A stretch of 64,000 bases of DNA, taken from NCBI GenBank assembly GCA_963693315.1, contig OY856188.1, positions 195,372,322-195,436,321 on the forward strand, given 5' to 3'. The notes below the pieces were generated by a model that saw nothing but the letters and a program-made list of their open reading frames with translations, was not told the origin of the DNA and did no database searches. This document shows positions 48,733-57,756 of the stretch, piece by piece. This DNA comes from Diogma glabrata. Lineage: Eukaryota > Arthropoda > Insecta > Diptera > Cylindrotomidae. Both the position numbers and the translations under genes were made by a program. Position 1 is the stretch's first letter, and every line of letters begins with the position of its first letter.

Positions 48733-50519
48733 TGTGGGTGTTCCAACGGCACCTCCGATGAGTAGAGCTACCGGTTACGCCAATTGTGGGTGTCGGGTAT
48801 GCCAAGTGTACTTCTTGTGCGCGTTGAAAAAAAATACCTGGGAAGTCTTATGATTACCACTTACCTGGTATTATTCCCCGGATCATGTATTTCTCGATCT
48901 CGTATGTGTTGTTTTTATAAAATACACACCATTTATTACAACTTGTTATTTTTATTGATAGCACATGAAATTTTTACTACAAATGTTTTGGTTGAAAACT
49001 CTCGGTTTTCCTATTGAACAATATTTTATTTTAATAGCAAATGATTTTTTGGGAAAACTTCTTGTTTTCCTATTAAAATTATGTGAGCACAAACACTACT
49101 TTTCTTTAACAACTGATTTTTGGGAAAACTTCTTGTTTTCCTATTAAACAATATTTTATTTTAATAGCAAATGATTTTTTGGGAAAACTTCTTGTTTTCC
49201 TATTAAAATTATGTGAGCACAAACACTACTTTTCTTTAACAACTGATTTTTGGGAAAGCTTCTTGTTTTCCTATTAAACAATATTTTATTTTAATAGCAA
49301 ATGATTTTTTGGGAAAACTTCTTGTTTTCCTATTAAAATTATGTGAGAAAAACTTATGGTTTTTCTAATTTTTCACTATTTCCACTTTAAGAAAACTTAT
49401 TTGAGAAATCACTACTTATTTTTTGATTTTAAAACTGTTTTGGAATTACTTCGACGGACAGTAATCCCACGTATATACAAACCGAACTTCAGACTAACTT
49501 TTCATTCAATTTTCTATATTATTTATAGGAAATTGTGAATGAAAAATTGACCAATCACAAAATAGTGATTTTTTTTCTATTTTATGAATGAATAGAAACA
49601 GTGAGAACTAATTACTCAGCATTTAATATTTTTAATTGAAAATGTTATATATTTTTTGTATATGTTATTTGAATCGTCGTTTCCGTTAATCGAATTTTTA
49701 TTTAATTGTTTAATATGTTTGGATTATCATAATTGGTTTTAGGTTTATATTATAGGAATTTTTGTAAGTAAGACATTTTTTGAACGGAAAGTTTTTTGAT
49801 AGTTTTTCCATATATTGTATGTTTGGATTATTTTATTTGGGATTTGGTTTTAGAGAAAATCGCTGAGAATGGAATTTTGGTGTGAATGGAAAAATTGTTG
49901 GGTAATTGAATTAATATTTGTATTAATTGAAACATGTTTTAACATGTTTGTTTGGTGGAAATTGCTTAGCTTAGGCATTTTGAATTTTATTGTATATTCA
50001 AGAAATGTTCATTAATTTCATAAGATGATGAAATTAATTTCTAGGGAATATGTTTATAGAATTTTTAATGTATTTATTTTAGACATTGTAGCATTTTATA
50101 TTTGGTTTAATAAAAAATAGCTGAAAATGGATTTTTGGTGAATAGAAAAATTATTGGATAATTGAATTAATATTTATATTAATTAAAACATGTTTTAACA
50201 TGTTTGTTTGGTGAAAATTGCTTAGCTTAGGCGTTTTGAATTTTATTGTATATTCTAGAATTTGTTCATTAATTTTCATAAGATGATGAAATTAATTTGT
50301 AGGAATAGGCTTATAGAAATGTTTGGTTAAACAATATGTTGTAATGTTTGGGAATGGTTGTTACATCTTATGATGAAATAGGGTTTTGGGTTATAAATGG
50401 GTTGTAATATCATTGGTTTGGTTATAATATCTTTTATTCGTTTTGTTTGTACTAAACCTTATGTGGCTTTTGAGATTCTTTATAGAGGTTCATGTATATT
50501 CCGGTTTAGGAATACTACA
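48733..50519 (-). repeat. 3' LTR, 1787 bp
   Basis: This is the left copy on the plus strand. In sense orientation it begins TGTAGTATTCC and ends CACCCACA, so TG...CA. It contains a diverged 258-bp duplication (49842-50099 and 50100-50325), a 130-bp tandem array (49019-49347), a splice-donor consensus copy at 48859-48867, and sense AATAAA motifs at 48932-48937 and 48951-48956 that could direct polyadenylation. At 1787 bp it is long for an errantivirus LTR (gypsy is near 0.5 kb). Confidence 0.96.
49019..49347. repeat. 130-bp tandem repeat in the LTR (2.5 units) with repeated hairpins
   Basis: CAATATTTTATTTTAATAGC recurs at 49019, 49149 and 49279, exactly 130 bp apart. Each full unit contains two GGGAAAACTTCTTGTTTTCC hairpins. 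The same array is at 60293-60621 in the other LTR. Confidence 0.95.
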
Positions 50520-50533
50520 TCTCTCCCCTCTTT
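50520..50533 (-). other. Polypurine tract
   Basis: The sense strand reads AAAGAGGGGAGAGA directly against the first base of the 3' LTR. This is the expected plus-strand primer for reverse transcription of LTR elements. Confidence 0.92.
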
Positions 50534-50930
50534 GCAAATATAAAAAATGAAAAATGAAGTTTTTCATTTTTTATAGATTGTTATATAATTTAGAAATAAT
50601 AATTGGTAGTGTGCTTTTATAGTGCTTTTTGTGCTTATTAGTTTGATCAATCTGTGTTCTTTCCCTTATTCTATAGGTTTCTCTTTATTTTATATTATTA
50701 TATTTTTTTTTCTTATTTCTATGCTAAAATTTATCAACTTTAATAGTTTGATTTTTTCTTAATGTTACTATATTTTATTGAATTGTATTGAATTACGTAT
50801 GTTTTTTTTTCTTTTCTTTTTTTTTTTATTTTTATATAAAAGTAGAAATGTTTGTTTATTGTTATTATTTGAAAAACATAAAATTTATTTATTAAAAAAA
50901 AAATGATTCATAAATGGTAATGTATTTAAA

Positions 50931-52871
50931 TTATATTGAATCGCTATTTACGATTTTATTAATACGTCTCGGTTTTGCCGATATCGTTGGTTCTGTTGCG
51001 ATTGTAGGTTCTGTATACGTGGGGTTGTCTTCGATTGTGCGTATGTCTTCAGTAAGTCTTTCGTTCAAGTTTGCTGTTTCTATCGTGTAATTTTTATTTT
51101 TTAATTTTAGTCGTTTTCTAAGTCCATTAAAAAGTAGGACTATTGATATACAAATAAATCCTATCATTGCTATTGAGCTAAACGAAATATTTAATATTTT
51201 TACGTTTTCATTTTGACGTAATTCCCTTTCAGTTTTGATTTTTTCCAATTTTGATTCCTGTTTATTTATAGTTTGTAACAGCTGATGAAAGTCATTTTTT
51301 CCGTCTTGAGATGTACTGATTATTGGAATTTTTAACGATTTATGTGTTAATTCGTATTCTTTAATCGAATTAAATTTAATATCTTCCGCATCTGGGAGTT
51401 GTGGACTTGTAAGGATATGAATTCTTATGTCCTTGTTATTTTCGTATTTTAGTTGGATTCCATTTGAAGTCGCTTCACAATTATTATATAGATATAATAC
51501 AACTGTTCTATTTACATTGAGTAATGTTTCGTTATTGTTTTTACACTTTATATGTATGTTAAAGCTTTCCTTAGTTATTAGTAACCATGAGTTTGGTGCA
51601 TACATTCGAACTATTAGATTTTTTGGAAATTCTATCTCTTTGTATTCACATGTGTGACTATTTTGTCTAAAAGGATTATCAAATAGTTGGGCCAAACAAT
51701 TAAATTTTTTGTCTATTATTAGTGGCGAATTTTGTTTACAAATTTTTGTTTTATATTCTTGTTTTAATAGAATTTCTTGACACTGTTGTAATTCCGTTAA
51801 GGACGTAATTTGAAAAGTTTTTGTTTCTAGATTTGTGGCTAATATAACGTTTTGTATATCGTACGTTAGAAATGTGTTTTCATGGATGAATGGTATTGGG
51901 TAAGGCTTATGAAGTTTGTATTTAATATCAGTTGGGAGTGGAATTTCAATTTTTATAATAATTTTATTCTTGAAAATTATCGAATTTACGTGTAGTAATT
52001 GTTGAATAATTAGTGGGTTACCTATATATAAACTTTGTCCTTCTTTCGTAATGTCATCTAATTCCTTCGCGATAATCGTCATGTTTAAGAAAGATGGGTG
52101 GATTTTGTTTTCTGTTAAGAAAAGTATGCCCGATATAAAGGTTGATAAGATACTTTTTATTTCGTATAATGTATTTATTAATAGATCTGAAACCTCAATT
52201 ATGTATATTCTTTTCTCTGTTCTGATCTGTTGTTGCGCTTGTTGCATCGATAACATTTCAATGTCTGTATTAATTTTACTTATTTCGGTCCAACTATAAT
52301 TAAGATTTTTTTCAATTTGGTTGAATTTTGTATTGGACCAATTCATACTTGTTTTAATGATGCTAGTTTGTTGTTCCAATAATTTAATGTTTTCTAAATC
52401 GTTTGTTTCTAATCTTCTTACTTTATTACATAATAATTCTGAATCGTCACTATCCATTGTTCCAAATAACGTTTTTTGTAATTTACCAATTCCGTTGAAA
52501 TAACCTGTACTTCGCTTCGTTCTAATCCCTAACAAGTGGCTAATTTCGTCTTGTTGTGTGGCTATGTCGTTTATTAATGTGTCTAACTCGTGAATTATGT
52601 TTTTGCAATATGGTGTACGTATTATTTCTGATTTTCCTACGTGACAAACTCTGTTAATTTCTACTTTAGATTTTTCTATTAATATTGTTATGTTTCTTAA
52701 ATCTAATATGTCAACTCCAGTGAGGATTGACCATGAATCTAAATAAAATATTCCTTCTCCTACTTCTTCGAAAATTATTTTTCTATTACTCACATCTTTA
52801 ATTGAATACATTATTGTTGTAGCGCTGCTAATTAAAAATCCCCATATAATCGTTTGTAAAATCATTTTCAT
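50931..52871 (-). CDS. env: Env glycoprotein (errantivirus F-type)
   Basis: A membrane fusion envelope protein of 646 residues from the chosen start; the open frame runs on upstream to 52988. The start at 52871 (MKM...) is preferred because a polypyrimidine tract and TTTTACAG (52878-52885) lie just before it and the protein then begins with a hydrophobic signal peptide. Seen: a basic RTKR cleavage-type site near residue 117-120, followed within a few residues by GYFNGIG and LFGTMD, the fusion-peptide region shared by gypsy Env and baculovirus F-like proteins. Then come a helical region, several N-X-S/T sites, a transmembrane segment near residues 561-583 and a 62-residue basic, Thr/Pro-containing tail. 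It is last in the element and translated presumably from spliced RNA. No break is seen; fusogenicity is not established. Confidence 0.9.
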   Translation of the reverse strand: MKMILQTIIWGFLISSATTIMYSIKDVSNRKIIFEEVGEGIFYLDSWSILTGVDILDLRNITILIEKSKVEINRVCHVGKSEIIRTPYCKNIIHELDTLINDIATQQDEISHLLGIRTKRSTGYFNGIGKLQKTLFGTMDSDDSELLCNKVRRLETNDLENIKLLEQQTSIIKTSMNWSNTKFNQIEKNLNYSWTEISKINTDIEMLSMQQAQQQIRTEKRIYIIEVSDLLINTLYEIKSILSTFISGILFLTENKIHPSFLNMTIIAKELDDITKEGQSLYIGNPLIIQQLLHVNSIIFKNKIIIKIEIPLPTDIKYKLHKPYPIPFIHENTFLTYDIQNVILATNLETKTFQITSLTELQQCQEILLKQEYKTKICKQNSPLIIDKKFNCLAQLFDNPFRQNSHTCEYKEIEFPKNLIVRMYAPNSWLLITKESFNIHIKCKNNNETLLNVNRTVVLYLYNNCEATSNGIQLKYENNKDIRIHILTSPQLPDAEDIKFNSIKEYELTHKSLKIPIISTSQDGKNDFHQLLQTINKQESKLEKIKTERELRQNENVKILNISFSSIAMIGFICISIVLLFNGLRKRLKLKNKNYTIETANLNERLTEDIRTIEDNPTYTEPTIATEPTISAKPRRINKIVNSDSI

Positions 52872-52877
52872 TTTTAT

Positions 52878-52940
52878 CTGTAAAATTATATATAAACAAA
52901 AATTGAATTCTTGGAGAGAAGAAAAAAAAAAAAAAAAAAT
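52878..52940 (-). promoter_or_regulatory. Predicted env 3' splice acceptor
   Basis: In sense orientation a run of T with a few C (complement of the A/G run at 52912-52940) is followed by TATATATAATTTTACAG, with the AG at 52879-52878. The first env Met lies 7 bases into the downstream exon. Paired with the LTR donor at 60139, it would remove about 7.26 kb covering gag and pol. Confidence 0.7.
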
Positions 52941-53028
52941 TAAAATGTTTATATTTGTTTTCCAATTTTGTTTTGTGTTATTTGCCAATTGTGGTTATTT
53001 TTATTTTTAAAAATAAATTTTATTAGAT

Positions 53029-56000
53029 TTAAATGGTTGCTAATTTCAACCTATTAAAGTGTATTACTTTATTCTTATTTCTGATTCTAATTGTGCAATT
53101 TACTGGGCCATTAATCTTCACGATTTCATACGGTCCGATCCAGTTTTCTGAAAGTTTGTTTTTCTTAGCTTCGTTTTTATAATAAACGTTGTCGCCTACT
53201 TGAAAATTAATTGGGTTTGTGTATCTGTCGTAATATTTTTTGTTTTCTTCTTTAGATTTTTTTAAAAATTCTTTATTTATAAGATTTGCCATTTGAGTTT
53301 TGTGTTTTATTATGTAAAAATAATTTTCATTGTTGTAAACTGGGCTTGGAGGTGCCTTCAAATTAGTTGGTAATGTTATATTAAAGCCAAATAAACATTC
53401 CATTGGTGTTAATTTTGAACGACTGCTCGGAGTGTTATTGTGGACGAATGCAGCTTGCCTTAACCATTGGTCCCAATTTAGTTGATCGTGCTGTACGAAA
53501 TTCCGTAGATATTCCCCTAAAGGCCGGTGACTTCGTTCTAGGATACCATTAGCTTGTGGGTGATATGCAGTTGTTTCAATTTTTTTGATTTTTAGAAATT
53601 TGCAAACTTGTTTGTATACTTCTCCTGTAAAATTTGATCCTTGGTCTGTGAGTAAGACCTTTGGTACTCCAAATCTCGATACTATTTCGTCATAAAATAT
53701 TTTTGCTACAGTATTTGCTTCTGCATCTGGCATTGGGTAACAGTCAAAAAATCGCGTTAGTTCATCTTGGAAAGTTAGGATATATTTATTACCATTGTGT
53801 GTTGTTGGTAATGGTCCTACCATATCTAAAAATACTTTATCAAAAGCTCTTTCCGGTATTTTTGAGATTTGCATAGGCATTTTTACCAGTTTTGAGGTTT
53901 TGTTTTTTTGGCATTTTTGACACTTTTTCACATAATTTTTTATGTCCTGTATCATGTTTTTCCACTTGTATTCTCTTACTATTCTTAAGTAGGTTCTTTG
54001 CGCCCCTTGATGACCTCCTAAAGGTGAATCATGGTAGTCCTTTAGTATTTGGATGATATCCTCTTGTTGTGTAATATGCTTAATTTTTGTGTGTTCCTCA
54101 TCGGAATTTTCCCAATCCTCTTCCGTGTCGATCGGTACCATTTGATTTTTTTCGATTTGGTTAGTGTTTGTCTCATTATTGGTCATATGGTTTTTTTCTT
54201 GGTTTGTTATATTATCCATAGCTTTTGCTGCCTGGGCCCGTGTGATTGCTAGTATCTTGGTTTTCTTGTTTTCAGCATTTGAATTGTTCTCCATTATTTC
54301 GTCGTTGTTCGGCAATCTGCTTAATGTATCGGCATTCTGATTTGTCTTACCTGGTTTATATTGGATTTCGTAATCATAATCCATTAGTTTAATGCTGAAT
54401 CTAGCTATTTTCGAATTCGGGTGTGAAATATTTATCGCCCCTTTCAATGGTTTATGATCAGTGTAGATTGTGAATTTTCTTCCATATAAATAACACCTGA
54501 AGGTTTTTACTGCCCAAACTATTGCTAGTAATTCCTTTTCTATGGCTGAGTATCTTCTTTCTGCATCATTTAATGATCTGCTTGCGTAAACTATTGGTTT
54601 GTCGGAGTTGACTTCCCCTTGTGAAAGGATTGCTCCTAATGCGGTGTTACTTGCGTCTGTTGTTACTAAGAATGGTTTTTTGAAATCAGGATAAATTAAT
54701 ATTGGTGGGTTAATTAATAAATGTTTTAGTTTTTCGAATGCGAATTGACATTCATCAGTCCATTTGAATTTTGAATTTTTCCTTAACAATTTGTTAATAG
54801 GTTCTGCAATTTTTGCGAATCCTTCTATAAATTTCCTGTAATAATTTGCGAATCCCAGAAATGATTGTGTTTGTCGTACCGTTCTTGGTATCGGATAATT
54901 TTTAATTTTATCTACCCTACTTGGGTCTGGTAGTACTCCATTTTCTGTACACTGATGCCCTAAATACACTATTTCTCTTCGAAGGAATTGACATTTTTCT
55001 AACTTTACTTTTAAATTGAACTTTCTAAGTCTGTCGAATACTTTTATTAATTTTGAGTTGTGGTTTTCTAAGTCTCGTCCATAAATGACAATGTCGTCTA
55101 AATACACATAGCATTCGATACCTTGTAGACCTGTTAAAACGTGGTTCATTATGCGCTGAAATGTAGCAGGTGCTCCTGTTAAGCCAAATGGCATTCTCAC
55201 AAATTCGTAGTGCCCATATGCAGTACTGAATGCAGTTTTTTCACGGTCTGCTTCGTCTACTAAAACTTGATGATATCCGTCCGCTAAATCCAACGTTGTG
55301 AAATACCTAGAGTAGCCGATTTGATCTAGTATTTCTTCGATCCTAGGTAACGGGAAAGCGTCACCTAAAGTTATTTTATTAAGTTTGCGAAAATCTATCA
55401 CAATACGAAACTTCTTTGTATTGTCAGTAGAACGTTTTTCTACTACTAGTAGCGGTGAGTTCCAAGCTGACATTGATTGTTGAACTATTCCTTGATTTAA
55501 CATTTCCTCAACTTGTGTATTAATTTCTCTTCTTTGAGTCTCAGGTAGTCTATACATTTTTTGATTTATTGGAGCGGTGTCCGGCTGGACTGTTATTTTA
55601 TGTTGTAATACCTCAGTGTATGTCAGTTGATCGTTTGGAAGATGAAATATGTCACAGTAATCTCGGCATATTTTCTGTATTGACTCTCTTTCGTTGTCTG
55701 TCAACGTCTCTTCTAGTTTTAATTGATTTAAAATTTCCATTTCTCGATTTGATTTCCAATTGTAATGCTCCTTTATATTAAAAATGTTTGGTAACTCTTT
55801 TGTATCTGACTTTTCTATATTGTAATCTGATAGTTTGTGTATTTCTGGTTCATAGTTTTCCAAGACTTCGTCCTCTTCATTGGCATTTAAAAATCCTAAT
55901 ATAATTTCCGAGTTAATTGGTTCTGTAATCACGTTTGCTGCATATAAACCATTTTTTATTTTCTTTGAGAAACATATCAATGTTTCCTTTGGATCTGTTT

Positions 56001-57756
56001 TTAATTTAAATTTCCATGCAATTTTTGATCGTTTAGGTATTACTATTTTTCCTACAGTTGATAATAAAATTTTTTCATTTTTTGTTTGTGTAATATCATA
56101 AGAAATATGGTTGTCTTCCATGTTTTTGTTTGTCGTTTGTATACTGTTAGTATTTTTAATGTCGTTCAATGACTTCATTGCATAATTTTCTTTTCTTTTC
56201 TTGTTCATATTCGTGAAATGTATGTCATTTAGTTTTTTATGGCTTAGTTTTGTATATAGGTCAATGTTTTTATAAAATTTAGTTATTGGATCTCTGTTTA
56301 TAGTTTTATTAATGAAATAATTTTTTGTGTTGTAAATATTTTTTAAATTTGATCTTTTTATAGTAAAAATGTTTTTGCTTTTTGTCTTTGGGATAGTTTT
56401 ATTTATTTTAAAACGTTTTTTATGATAACATATGTTTGAGGGATTTATGTAGTTTACTTTATGTTTTTTGTTTGGGTTAAGGTCGTTTGTAGATTTGTTT
56501 AGACAATGTAAGTTCGTTTTCTGAGAATCTTGTGAATTGCCTTTGTATTTATAACATGTATTTGTATTGAAATTATAATCGTTCGCGTTAGTGATAATGT
56601 TGGAATTATTTGTATTTATTTTATAATCGTTAATAGAATGTTTTAAATTACTTGTAATGTTTTCGTTGGCTTTTTTAGCCGTTATATAATCATTTGTTTT
56701 TGTTTTATATTTGTTTATTAAATCGTTTAAATTTGTCTTAATATTCGTATTGTTTTCATTAGCTTTTGTAGCAATTATAGAATTATTTGTATTCGTTTCA
56801 TATTTATTTGTTAAATCGTTTAAATTTGTCTTAATATTATTTGTTATTAAATCTAAATTATTATGAGAATTTGGATCTCCAACGGTACTTGATTTTTCTG
56901 TACGTGTTACCTTATGTTCAGATGTTGACTCTAAATTATTTTCGAGTAATTGAGTCCCAATTTCAGAGATGTTCGCGTCTCTGATATCATGGTAAACCTG
57001 AACTGGTCGTTTCGTAATACTATCAACCCCACTATCAGAGATGTTCGCGTCTAAGATATCATGGGTAATTTGCACTGTTTTTTCAGTCTGTTGATTTTTT
57101 GCATCCGAAAATGTTTGTTCAGTTTCAAACTTCTGATCAAGTTGGAAATTTCCGTTTCCGTTAAATGGTATCGTAATATGTTGGATAGGTGTTTCCAAAT
57201 ATATCTCTAACTTATTTCCTATATTGTCAATCACTGTTTTTTTATTTAAAAAGTCTCTACCCAAAATACCGTCTGTTTCTATATTTAAATCATCTGCGAC
57301 TACATGGAAATCGCATTTGCCGTTGAGGCTGTTGAATAATAAACCCTGGGTTAATCCTAGAGTTGACTGAATTTGCTTATTTATACCAGTAAAATTTATT
57401 GTTTTATCAATTAAATAGGGCGTTCCTGCTTTAATTGCATTATATTTTAATACGGAGATGTCTGCTCCTGTGTCTATTAAAAATTTTGCATAATTAGTTT
57501 TTGCAATGTCTAATGGTATTTTTATAATGGGTGATATATGCTTTAGGTTAGAATTAAAATTTGAAATTGTGGGATAAAAAACAGTGTCGCAATAGACCCC
57601 TATATTTTGAGAATTATTTGAGGTCGGATTTCTGGGTATGAAATCCGCTCTTACTTGTTTAAATTTAAGTTTTCTGTTGCTCTCATTATGTCTATGTCTG
57701 TACTTTGTGTAACTATTCCAGATGGTCCTGGAACCCCTTCTGGTTTCTGTGTTAAT
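53029..57756 (-). CDS. pol: Pol polyprotein (PR-RT-RNase H-IN), in the -1 frame to gag
   Basis: The frame is open from 57756 (after a TAG at 57757-57759) to 53029; translation is expected to enter at about 57660 by -1 frameshifting, giving about 1540 residues. Protease: DTGAD active site at 57460-57474 and ILGRDFL flap-end motif at about 57249-57269. A long Asn-rich linker with internal repeats fills about 57190-56110. Reverse transcriptase: about 55590-54980, with LDLADGYHQV and YLDD at 55093-55104. RNase H: TTDAS (about 54657) and YTDHKPL (about 54450). Integrase: H-H-C-C zinc finger (about 54030-53900), catalytic D-59-D-35-E at about 53826, 53646 and 53538, then a GPYEIVKI-type C-terminus. 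No chromodomain. All visible catalytic residues are present. Function: copying the RNA to DNA and inserting it. Confidence 0.96.
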   Translation of the reverse strand: MNTETRRGSRTIWNSYTKYRHRHNESNRKLKFKQVRADFIPRNPTSNNSQNIGVYCDTVFYPTISNFNSNLKHISPIIKIPLDIAKTNYAKFLIDTGADISVLKYNAIKAGTPYLIDKTINFTGINKQIQSTLGLTQGLLFNSLNGKCDFHVVADDLNIETDGILGRDFLNKKTVIDNIGNKLEIYLETPIQHITIPFNGNGNFQLDQKFETEQTFSDAKNQQTEKTVQITHDILDANISDSGVDSITKRPVQVYHDIRDANISEIGTQLLENNLESTSEHKVTRTEKSSTVGDPNSHNNLDLITNNIKTNLNDLTNKYETNTNNSIIATKANENNTNIKTNLNDLINKYKTKTNDYITAKKANENITSNLKHSINDYKINTNNSNIITNANDYNFNTNTCYKYKGNSQDSQKTNLHCLNKSTNDLNPNKKHKVNYINPSNICYHKKRFKINKTIPKTKSKNIFTIKRSNLKNIYNTKNYFINKTINRDPITKFYKNIDLYTKLSHKKLNDIHFTNMNKKRKENYAMKSLNDIKNTNSIQTTNKNMEDNHISYDITQTKNEKILLSTVGKIVIPKRSKIAWKFKLKTDPKETLICFSKKIKNGLYAANVITEPINSEIILGFLNANEEDEVLENYEPEIHKLSDYNIEKSDTKELPNIFNIKEHYNWKSNREMEILNQLKLEETLTDNERESIQKICRDYCDIFHLPNDQLTYTEVLQHKITVQPDTAPINQKMYRLPETQRREINTQVEEMLNQGIVQQSMSAWNSPLLVVEKRSTDNTKKFRIVIDFRKLNKITLGDAFPLPRIEEILDQIGYSRYFTTLDLADGYHQVLVDEADREKTAFSTAYGHYEFVRMPFGLTGAPATFQRIMNHVLTGLQGIECYVYLDDIVIYGRDLENHNSKLIKVFDRLRKFNLKVKLEKCQFLRREIVYLGHQCTENGVLPDPSRVDKIKNYPIPRTVRQTQSFLGFANYYRKFIEGFAKIAEPINKLLRKNSKFKWTDECQFAFEKLKHLLINPPILIYPDFKKPFLVTTDASNTALGAILSQGEVNSDKPIVYASRSLNDAERRYSAIEKELLAIVWAVKTFRCYLYGRKFTIYTDHKPLKGAINISHPNSKIARFSIKLMDYDYEIQYKPGKTNQNADTLSRLPNNDEIMENNSNAENKKTKILAITRAQAAKAMDNITNQEKNHMTNNETNTNQIEKNQMVPIDTEEDWENSDEEHTKIKHITQQEDIIQILKDYHDSPLGGHQGAQRTYLRIVREYKWKNMIQDIKNYVKKCQKCQKNKTSKLVKMPMQISKIPERAFDKVFLDMVGPLPTTHNGNKYILTFQDELTRFFDCYPMPDAEANTVAKIFYDEIVSRFGVPKVLLTDQGSNFTGEVYKQVCKFLKIKKIETTAYHPQANGILERSHRPLGEYLRNFVQHDQLNWDQWLRQAAFVHNNTPSSRSKLTPMECLFGFNITLPTNLKAPPSPVYNNENYFYIIKHKTQMANLINKEFLKKSKEENKKYYDRYTNPINFQVGDNVYYKNEAKKNKLSENWIGPYEIVKINGPVNCTIRIRNKNKVIHFNRLKLATI

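Noticed and set aside
48784..49538. Plus-strand open frames of 60-77 codons repeated at 60058-60812
   Set aside because: They are inside the LTRs, antisense to the element, and duplicated only because the LTRs are identical.
52872..52988. Longer env start at 52988
   Set aside because: The added 39 residues are encoded by the polypyrimidine tract of the predicted splice acceptor; the signal peptide starts at the later Met.
57262..57264. Pol starting at 57264
   Set aside because: The codon there is TTG within the conserved ILGRDFL protease motif; the frame is open upstream through the DTGAD active site to 57756.
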